From NCBI GenBank assembly GCA_024635885.1, contig JAGXIA010000057.1, positions 1 through 5,258 on the forward strand: a stretch of DNA of 5,258 nt. The letters are read 5' to 3'. A model generated the notes under the pieces. It saw only the letters and a program-made list of their open reading frames with translations. It was not told where the DNA came from and did no database searches. Every line of letters starts with the position of its first letter. Position 1 is the first letter of the stretch. Shown piece by piece: positions 1-4,876 of the stretch. The translations under genes were made by a program, and so were the position numbers. This DNA comes from Helicobacteraceae bacterium. GTDB taxonomy: Bacteria > Campylobacterota > Campylobacteria > Campylobacterales > Sulfurimonadaceae.

Positions 1-12
1 GACTTAGAATGT

Positions 13-18
13 TATAAT
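13..18 (+). promoter_or_regulatory. -10 box of the tgt promoter
   Basis: A perfect TATAAT lies 37 bases before the chosen tgt start, in the context GTTATAATGCCG, much like the -10 context at 2605-2610 (GGTATAATGTCG). Transcription would begin near base 25, leaving a leader of about 30 bases. The ATG at 17 sits inside this box, so it cannot be on a transcript made from this promoter. The -35 side lies mostly outside the window, and promoters of Campylobacterota usually lack a clear -35. The assignment is inferred from sequence only. Confidence 0.6.
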
Positions 19-55
19 GCCGTTAAAATTATACAATTACAGGACATCTACAATT

Positions 56-1174
56 ATGCAATTCACTTTAGAAGCCACCTCTAAAAATGCTCGTGCCGGC
101 ACTATAAAAACAGCCCACTCTACTATAAAAACTCCGGTATTCATGCCAGTTGGAACTGTTGGTAGTGTGAAGAGTCTTGATGTAAACGACGTACTCAATA
201 TACTTGGTGCAGAGATTATTTTAGCAAATACTTACCACATGTATCTGCGTCCTGGAGATGCAACAGTTGCTAAAATGGGAAAACTTCACGGCTTCACAAA
301 GTTTCCAAAAAGCTTTTTAACTGACAGTGGAGGCTTTCAGGCATTTAGTCTTAGCGACATCTCAAAAGCTTCTGAAAAAGGGATAGAGTTTCGTTCTCAT
401 ATAGACGGTTCAAAACACTTTTTTACACCTACAAAAGTTATAGACATCCAACATAATCTAGGTTCAGACATTATGATGATTTTAGATGATTTGGTTGCAC
501 TTCCAGCTACCCAAGAGCGTATTGCTTTGAGTATTGAGAGAACAACGGCTTGGGCACAAGAGTCTATAGAGTACTTTCGTGCTAAACAAAAAGAGGGTGT
601 TGGTGTAGAGCAAAATATTTTTGCCATTATTCAAGGCGGAACTGACAAAGCTTTTAGAACCAAAAGTGCTACTGAACTTTGTGCACTTGATTATGATGGT
701 TTTGCTATTGGCGGTCTTAGTGTTGGAGAGACTAATAATGATATGTATGACACAGTTGAGCATACTATTCAGTACATGCCAAGTGATAAACCCCGTTATT
801 TAATGGGTGTCGGAACTCCTGAAGACTTGATAGAAAATATTGAGAGAGGTATTGATATGTTTGACTGTGTTATGCCTACGCGTAACGCAAGAAACGGAAC
901 ACTTTTCACCTCTTTTGGACGCATAAATATAAAAGGTGCTAAGTTTAAAGAAGATGCTGAGCCTATTGACCCGGAATGTCAATGTCTTACTTGTAAAACT
1001 TACAGCAGAGCCTATTTGAACCATTTGTTTCGTGCTCGTGAAATCACTTACTTCAGACTTGCAACGATTCATAATTTACACTATTATTTAAATCTTATGA
1101 GAGAAGTAAGAGCTGCTATAGTTGAAGATAGATTTGCAGAGTTTAAAACAGAATTTTATAAAAAAAGAAGTTAA
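56..1174 (+). CDS. tgt: tRNA-guanine(34) transglycosylase (queuine tRNA-ribosyltransferase)
   Basis: This enzyme exchanges guanine at wobble position 34 of GUN-anticodon tRNAs (Asp, Asn, His, Tyr) for preQ1, a step of queuosine synthesis in the cytoplasm. The protein has 372 residues, normal for bacterial TGT, and forms one TIM-barrel with a zinc subdomain. Visible residues are DSGGFQ with general acid/base Asp90, 'IIQGG' 191-195, 'AIGGLSVGE' 217-225, and nucleophile Asp270 in FDCVMPTRNARNG. Zinc ligands are Cys308, Cys310, Cys313 and His339, with the same 31-residue span as the Zymomonas enzyme. I start it at 56 (MQFTLEATSKNARAG): AGGA at 41-44 precedes it by 11 bases and the length fits the family. 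An in-frame ATG at 17 would add 13 residues but lies inside the -10 box. The pocket loop reads LDDLVALP (143-150) where most bacterial TGTs have DECTPYP. The next gene is convergent, so tgt is transcribed alone or at the end of a unit in this window. Confidence 0.96.
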   Translation: MQFTLEATSKNARAGTIKTAHSTIKTPVFMPVGTVGSVKSLDVNDVLNILGAEIILANTYHMYLRPGDATVAKMGKLHGFTKFPKSFLTDSGGFQAFSLSDISKASEKGIEFRSHIDGSKHFFTPTKVIDIQHNLGSDIMMILDDLVALPATQERIALSIERTTAWAQESIEYFRAKQKEGVGVEQNIFAIIQGGTDKAFRTKSATELCALDYDGFAIGGLSVGETNNDMYDTVEHTIQYMPSDKPRYLMGVGTPEDLIENIERGIDMFDCVMPTRNARNGTLFTSFGRINIKGAKFKEDAEPIDPECQCLTCKTYSRAYLNHLFRAREITYFRLATIHNLHYYLNLMREVRAAIVEDRFAEFKTEFYKKRS

Positions 1175-1180
1175 GACTAA

Positions 1181-1201
1181 ATTCCGTGTTACTCACGGAA
1201 T
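1181..1201. terminator. Hairpin between convergent genes, possible bidirectional terminator
   Basis: ATTCCGTG (1181-1188) and CACGGAAT (1194-1201) form a perfect 8-bp stem with a 5-base loop. It begins 6 bases after the tgt stop, and the loop holds the first bases of the stop codon of the opposing dihydroorotase-like gene, so the right arm codes for its last residues. No uridine run follows directly on the plus strand. On the minus strand a T-rich stretch (complement of about 1159-1168) follows after some 12 bases. It is therefore a weak fit to a classical intrinsic terminator, but its place between tail-to-tail genes makes a role in ending or protecting both transcripts plausible. Confidence 0.5.
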
Positions 1202-2412
1202 GAAGAAATATTTTCCCCTTGAAAACTCATAAAAACTTCCCCATCTAACTCTTCACCATTGTAAAGTGACTGTCCGTTATTTACACTTATCTTGGCATGT
1301 GGATTAAACAGCAAGGCATCAACTTTTTGTCCCACTTCTATAAGACCGGCAACTTTACCAATACTTTTTGAAGGTGCTTCAACTGCAAGTTTTATAAGCT
1401 CGCTCATACTTAACAAGCCTGATTTGACAAGCTTTGTATAGTAAAGCGGCAATGCGTCACTGAGTGCTTCACACCCATATTCGGCGTCATAAAAAGCAAC
1501 TTCTTTATTCAAGGGAGAGCTTGGATTATGCAGAGTTGTCAACATATCGATTTGATTATTTTTTAGTGCTTCTTGAAGCAGTGTAACATCACTTGCAGAT
1601 GCCAAAGGCGGGTCAAGTTTTGCAGTAGTATTGAAGTTTTCACATGCTTCATCTGATTTTATAATATGATGGATTGAGACTTCACATTGCACGTCAACAC
1701 CATCTTTTTTCGCCTGATTTATTAAATAAATCGAACGAGGTGAAGCTATTGATTTGAAAAGTATTCTAATGTTAAAGTGTCTTGCAATCTCTATCATACG
1801 AGAGACATGCAGAACTTCACTCAAATCAAGAATTCCTGCAAGCCCAAGTTTCGCACTTATGTCACCCTCAAGCATAACTCCACTGCTTATAAGAGAATTA
1901 TCTTCGGCTTTACAAAAAAGTGTTACTCCATACATCTGAACATATTGGGCTATTTTTATTGCAACATCATTTTTTGCGATAGTGCTCATATAGGGCGCTA
2001 TTGCTCCTCTTTTTAAAAGAATGGCTATATTGCTTAGTGTGCTGTCTTCTTTGAGGGTGTTTATCATCAAATCAACTTTTGCACCCTCAAGCTCAGAGAG
2101 ACCATTTTGTGCAAATTCTAAAACTACTTCATTATCAATAGCCGGATTACTATCAGCATTTAAAACCACATGCCCTACTCCGCCTCTAAGAGCTTCATTT
2201 GCAATGGCTTTAATATTTCTAGAGTTAAGTACAGAGTCTTGGAGTCTAATATTTGTATCGACCAAAAGCGGCATAAAATAAGCACCATTGGCATCTATAG
2301 TATTTTCGTCATTTAAGTTCTCGCCTATCTCTGTTATAAGCCCCGCCTCTATTCGAATATCAGCTTTTTTTTCGCCTCTAACATCACAAATAATTGCATT
2401 AGTAACTACCAT
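1189..2412 (-). CDS. Dihydroorotase-like protein, probably non-catalytic (PyrC' type)
   Basis: The protein has 407 residues with the class I dihydroorotase/amidohydrolase plan: a small N-terminal beta domain (1-45), a barrel, and a C-terminal closing segment ('APSKSIGKVAGLIEVGQKVDALLFNP' region, about 346-371). The usual VDxHVHLR metal motif reads VDTNIRLQ (51-58), so both histidines are gone (Asn54, Arg56). The HxED histidine is Lys168 in CKAED, NPPLR has become DPPLA (267-271), and TDHAPH has become TLHNPS, which puts Leu294 where the catalytic Asp should be. Only the HVS histidine (His202) remains. Active enzymes of the family turn carbamoyl-aspartate into dihydroorotate in pyrimidine synthesis. 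This one most likely cannot, and may act as a structural partner of aspartate carbamoyltransferase (PyrB), as the Pseudomonas PyrC' does; that role is inference. The reading frame is intact, so it is not a pseudogene. AAGGCGG (complement of 2421-2427) lies 8 bases before the ATG. Some annotation pipelines would call it pyrC. Confidence 0.88.
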   Translation of the reverse strand: MVVTNAIICDVRGEKKADIRIEAGLITEIGENLNDENTIDANGAYFMPLLVDTNIRLQDSVLNSRNIKAIANEALRGGVGHVVLNADSNPAIDNEVVLEFAQNGLSELEGAKVDLMINTLKEDSTLSNIAILLKRGAIAPYMSTIAKNDVAIKIAQYVQMYGVTLFCKAEDNSLISSGVMLEGDISAKLGLAGILDLSEVLHVSRMIEIARHFNIRILFKSIASPRSIYLINQAKKDGVDVQCEVSIHHIIKSDEACENFNTTAKLDPPLASASDVTLLQEALKNNQIDMLTTLHNPSSPLNKEVAFYDAEYGCEALSDALPLYYTKLVKSGLLSMSELIKLAVEAPSKSIGKVAGLIEVGQKVDALLFNPHAKISVNNGQSLYNGEELDGEVFMSFQGENISSFRE

Positions 2413-2442
2413 ATTTCAGACCGCCTTTTTGGTGTAATGCCG
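2409..2442. repeat. Direct repeat copy 1 (34 bp), with a -10-like element
   Basis: This copy matches 2581-2614 at 29 of 34 positions, without gaps and at an offset of 172 bases. The first 12 bases (CCATATTTCAGA) and the later TTTTTGGT are identical. The copy starts at the second codon of the dihydroorotase-like gene, so it includes that gene's start codon and, on the minus strand, its ribosome binding site (2421-2427). On the plus strand it carries TTTTTGG followed by TGTAAT (2433-2438), a slightly weakened version of the promoter-like element of copy 2. Confidence 0.65.
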
Positions 2443-2443
2443 T

Positions 2444-2449
2444 ATTATA
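2444..2449 (-). promoter_or_regulatory. -10 box of the dihydroorotase-like gene
   Basis: On the minus strand this reads TATAAT, followed by ACGGC. Transcription would begin near 2437, giving a leader of about 25 bases that contains the AAGGCGG ribosome binding site and the ATG at 2412. Because the sequence is ATTATAAT (2444-2451), a TATAAT is also present on the plus strand at 2446-2451, so it could fire both ways. No convincing -35 is visible. Confidence 0.5.
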
Positions 2450-2580
2450 ATTTATCATCGCTTAGAGTTGTGTTTTATGCTACTATTTTCTTTAATACTT
2501 TCATATTTGCGGCTGAACCTTCTTTCTTATAAAAGTGAAAGAGTTCACTTCCATTTAGACTATTTTTCACTATTTCAAAG

Positions 2581-2614
2581 CCATATTTCAGAGCAGCTTT
2601 TTGGTATAATGTCG
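2581..2614. repeat. Direct repeat copy 2 (34 bp), carrying the likely lpxB promoter
   Basis: Second copy of the repeat at 2409-2442, differing at 5 of 34 bases. Three differences fall in the 5-base block before TTTTT, one changes TGTAAT to TATAAT, and one lies in the TGCCG/TGTCG tail. The same block reads as coding-like sequence on the minus strand in both copies (LYQKAALKYG here, LHQKGGLKYG in copy 1), so the match may come from a duplicated gene end as well as from shared promoter sequence. Confidence 0.65.
2598..2610 (+). promoter_or_regulatory. Likely promoter of the lpxB operon
   Basis: TTTTTGG is followed directly by a perfect TATAAT (2605-2610) and then G. This is the form seen in main sigma-factor promoters of Campylobacterota, where a T-rich stretch replaces the -35 box. 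The start would be near 2617, giving an lpxB leader of about 104 bases. It is the best plus-strand -10 before lpxB in the window. The tgt -10 at 13-18 has a similar tail (TATAATGCCG). Confidence 0.6.
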
Positions 2615-2720
2615 CTTATTAAGTAATAGAGCAATTAAGCGTTTAGATTGATAAAGTTTAAGAGGGCATTTTGGGTGGGAAGTATGATGATAGTTTTAGA
2701 ATTTTTGGAGATGGCAGTTC

Positions 2721-3773
2721 ATGAAAATTTTAGTTAGTGCCTTAGAGCATTCGGCAAATATACACCTTAAGTCTTTGAAAAAAGAGCTTAGCAGTGATGT
2801 AGAGTTTGTCGGTATTTTTGACAGTGAACTGGGTAATTCTATTGTAGATTTGCGTTCACTCGCCATAATGGGTTTTGTTGATGCCATAAAAAAACTGCGT
2901 TACTTTTTCAAGCTAAACAATCAAATGGCTGAACTTGCAAAAAATGTTGATAAAGTCTTACTTATTGACTCATCAGGTTTTAATCTCCCTTTGGCAAAAA
3001 AAATCAAAAAGAAATATCCAAACAAAGAAATCATCTACTACATTTTGCCTCAGGCATGGGCATGGAAGAAAAAGCGTATTCCTGTTTTAGAACGCACCAT
3101 CGACCATCTTGCTTCCATACTTCCTTTTGAGAAAGATTACTACTCAAAAAATGCGCCCATAACTTATGTCGGTCATCCTTTACTCGATATTATTCCTAAG
3201 TTTAAAGAAGAACTAAACCCAGAAATCAAGCGTGTTGCTTTTATGCCGGGAAGTCGTAAAGGCGAGATAAAAAAATTGATGCCAATCTTTACAGAAGTAG
3301 CAAGAAAACTTGATGTTGAGGCGACGATTATTATCCCAAAACACTTCACTAAAGAAGATATAAATGAACTTTACGGTAACCTATCAGGTTTTAAAATTGC
3401 TCATAATACCTACGAAACTCTTTACGGGGCAGATTTTGCATTTATTTGCAGTGGCACTGCAACTCTTGAGGCAGCCTTGATTGGTGTTCCTTTTGTTTTG
3501 AGTTATATTGCTAAGCCTTTGGATTATTTCATTGCGAGTAAACTGGTAAAACTAAGTCATATAGGACTTAGCAATATCATGTTTACTCAGTTCAATGAGA
3601 GAGATTTACATCCTGAATTTATTCAAGAGGATGTAACAGCAGAGAACCTCATAAAAGCGTATGAGCGTTATGATAGAAGTACCTTTTTGAATGATTCAAA
3701 ATCATTGAGAGCATATTTGAAGCACGGCAGTTCAAAAACTGTAGCAAAAATACTAGAAAATAATACCAAATAG
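2721..3773 (+). CDS. lpxB: Lipid-A-disaccharide synthase
   Basis: LpxB is a GT19 glycosyltransferase at the inner face of the cytoplasmic membrane. It joins 2,3-diacyl-glucosamine-1-phosphate to its UDP-activated form to make the lipid A disaccharide. The protein has 350 residues, somewhat shorter than the 382 of E. coli. Family landmarks are 'LAIMGFVD' 47-54, LIDSSGFN 81-88 (Asp83 matches essential Asp98 of E. coli), PQAWAWKKKRI 110-120, LPFEKDYY 134-141, YVGHPLLD 149-156, PGSRKGEI 176-183 (Arg179 matches Arg201), and CSGTATLEAALIGVP 243-257 followed by a hydrophobic membrane-contacting stretch to about 287. The N-terminal AGExSGD motif of other LpxBs is SALEHSA (6-12), as I recall it for this lineage. 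The start is firm: GGAG at 2707-2710 precedes it by 10 bases, and a TAG stands in frame at 2697. It heads an operon; 8 bases separate it from the next gene, whose ribosome binding site overlaps its stop codon. Confidence 0.96.
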   Translation: MKILVSALEHSANIHLKSLKKELSSDVEFVGIFDSELGNSIVDLRSLAIMGFVDAIKKLRYFFKLNNQMAELAKNVDKVLLIDSSGFNLPLAKKIKKKYPNKEIIYYILPQAWAWKKKRIPVLERTIDHLASILPFEKDYYSKNAPITYVGHPLLDIIPKFKEELNPEIKRVAFMPGSRKGEIKKLMPIFTEVARKLDVEATIIIPKHFTKEDINELYGNLSGFKIAHNTYETLYGADFAFICSGTATLEAALIGVPFVLSYIAKPLDYFIASKLVKLSHIGLSNIMFTQFNERDLHPEFIQEDVTAENLIKAYERYDRSTFLNDSKSLRAYLKHGSSKTVAKILENNTK

Positions 3774-3781
3774 GAAAAAGA

Positions 3782-4876
3782 ATGAAAATAAATTTTATAG
3801 ACTTACAGGCACAATACAGAGCATACAAAGAAGAGATAGACAGTGAAGTATTAGAGGTGTTTAGTTCAGCGCAATTTATCGGCGGAGAAAAATTAAATAA
3901 ACTTGAAAATTCTTTAGCAGAATATACCGGTGCCAAACATGCTATAGGCTGCAGTAGTGGAACTGATGCTCTTTTACTTGCACTTATGGCTTTAGATATT
4001 CAAGCAGGTGATGAAGTTATTACGACTCCTTTTACTTTTATAGCTACTGCTGAAGTTATAGCTTTTTTAGGTGCAAAATCTGTTTTTGTTGATATTGACA
4101 GCCAAACATACAACATAGATCCTGCAAAGATAGAAGATGCTATAACTGAGAGAACAAAAGTTATTATGCCAGTTTCACTTTATGGACAATGTGCAGATAT
4201 GGATGCCATAAACGCAATTGCTAAAAAATATAAACTTACTGTAATTGAAGATGCTTGCCAAAGTTTTGGTGCAGATTATAAGGGGAAAAAATCTTGTAAT
4301 CTTTCTACTATTGGCTGTACTAGTTTTTTCCCATCAAAGCCACTTGGTGCTTACGGTGATGGCGGAGCAATTTTCACAAGCGATGATGAGTTGGCGGAAA
4401 AAATGAGAATGTTGCTCAACCATGGTCAAAATGAAAGATACAAGCATAAATACATAGGGATAAACGGCCGTTTAGATGCTGTTCAGGCAGCAATTTTAAA
4501 TGTTAAATTAAAGCACTTTGATGATGAAGTAGTGGCCAGAGAAGAGATAGGAAGCAGATATTCTGACTTACTAGAAGATGCCGACGTCATAACACCTAAA
4601 ATAGCTGAGGGTAACACAAGCGTATATGCCCAGTATTCTATTAGAGTAAAAGACAGAGAAGCTATGGTTACAAAATTAAGTGATGAAGGCGTTCCTACCG
4701 CTGTTCACTATCCTGTTCCTCTGCATTTGCAAGAAGCTTTTAAAGGCTTAGGCTACAAAGTGGGAGATTTTCCAATCAGTGAAGAGGTTAGCGAACAAAT
4801 CATGTCACTTCCAATGAGTCCTTATTTAACTGAGAAAGAACAAGACTTTATAATTCAAGCAATAAAAGGAGAATAA
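3782..4876 (+). CDS. gnnB: PLP-dependent UDP-3-keto-sugar aminotransferase, GnnB/WbpE type (DegT/DnrJ/EryC1 family)
   Basis: The protein has 364 residues and is a complete fold-type I aminotransferase. PLP-binding residues are visible: SSGTDAL 58-64 (phosphate), 'TFIATAE' 85-91 (stacking Phe86), EDACQSFGA 156-164 (Asp157 to the pyridine nitrogen, Gln160), and the Schiff-base Lys186 in SFFPSKPLGAYGDGG. Substrate-side motifs are 'NGRLDAVQAA' 228-237 and AVHYPVPLH 307-315. The sequence resembles Pseudomonas WbpE closely across its length (VSLYGQCADMDAINAIAKKY, SCNLST, MSLPMSPYL), so amination of a 3-keto UDP-sugar using glutamate is well supported. Its place between lpxB and a Gfo/Idh dehydrogenase favours GnnB, which makes UDP-GlcNAc3N for lipid A, over WbpE, which acts on the glucuronic acid form. 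The symbol rests on this context. AGGA at 3772-3775 overlaps the lpxB stop and sits 6 bases before the ATG. The stop overlaps the next start by one base. Confidence 0.9.
   Translation: MKINFIDLQAQYRAYKEEIDSEVLEVFSSAQFIGGEKLNKLENSLAEYTGAKHAIGCSSGTDALLLALMALDIQAGDEVITTPFTFIATAEVIAFLGAKSVFVDIDSQTYNIDPAKIEDAITERTKVIMPVSLYGQCADMDAINAIAKKYKLTVIEDACQSFGADYKGKKSCNLSTIGCTSFFPSKPLGAYGDGGAIFTSDDELAEKMRMLLNHGQNERYKHKYIGINGRLDAVQAAILNVKLKHFDDEVVAREEIGSRYSDLLEDADVITPKIAEGNTSVYAQYSIRVKDREAMVTKLSDEGVPTAVHYPVPLHLQEAFKGLGYKVGDFPISEEVSEQIMSLPMSPYLTEKEQDFIIQAIKGE
4866..4871 (+). promoter_or_regulatory. Strong ribosome binding site of the dehydrogenase gene
   Basis: AAGGAG lies 4 bases before the ATG at 4876, within the last codons of the aminotransferase gene. 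Stop and start share one base (TAATG), so translation of the two genes is probably coupled, which would suit consecutive pathway enzymes. Confidence 0.7.

Larger units (their letters stand above)
2475..2615 (-). pseudogene. Possible remnant of an unrecognised gene, C-terminal end only
   Basis: Minus-strand codons from 2615 down to the TAA at 2475-2477 give 46 sense codons that look protein-like: LYQKAALKYGFEIVKN early on and 'HFYKKEGSAANMKVL' near the end. A TAA stands immediately upstream (2616-2618). There is no ATG before the methionine near the end and no ribosome binding site, so no intact gene can be built. I do not recognise the family. It could be the leftover 3' end of a decayed gene, or an accidental open frame; the plus strand is also open here (ATG 2477 to TAA 2624-2626, 49 codons). 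The presumed lpxB promoter (2605-2610) lies inside this stretch, which would fit decay with reuse as a control region. That history is inference. Confidence 0.25.
2413..2720. other. 308-bp intergenic region between divergent transcription units
   Basis: No intact gene is supported here. The region separates the minus-strand dihydroorotase-like gene from the plus-strand lpxB operon. It holds a minus-strand -10 (2444-2449), two copies of a 34-bp direct repeat, a plus-strand -10 (2605-2610), a possible minus-strand gene remnant (2475-2615), and a short perfect inverted repeat at 2533-2550 (AAGTGAA, 4-base loop, TTCACTT). A further 6-bp stem (CGCTTA 2613-2618 with TAAGCG 2636-2641) falls at the expected start of the lpxB transcript. 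No tRNA, riboswitch or insertion-sequence end was recognised. Confidence 0.6.

Noticed and set aside
17..55. N-terminal extension of tgt from the upstream ATG
   Set aside because: The ATG lies within the -10 box, has no ribosome binding site, and the extra 13 residues do not match the family.
482..763. Minus-strand ORFs of 76 and 93 codons inside tgt, and other antisense ORFs in lpxB and the dihydroorotase-like gene
   Set aside because: They overlap well-supported genes, have Ser/Cys/Ile-rich shadow composition and no ribosome binding sites.
2533..2550. Perfect 7-bp inverted repeat AAGTGAA / TTCACTT with a 4-base loop as a terminator or operator
   Set aside because: The stem is AT-rich, no U-run follows it, no gene ends nearby, and no known operator matches. 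It is noted only as part of the intergenic region.
2477..2626. Plus-strand ORF of 49 codons in the intergenic region
   Set aside because: No ribosome binding site, Leu/Ser/Phe-rich composition typical of the complement of coding or AT-rich DNA, and it runs through the likely lpxB promoter.
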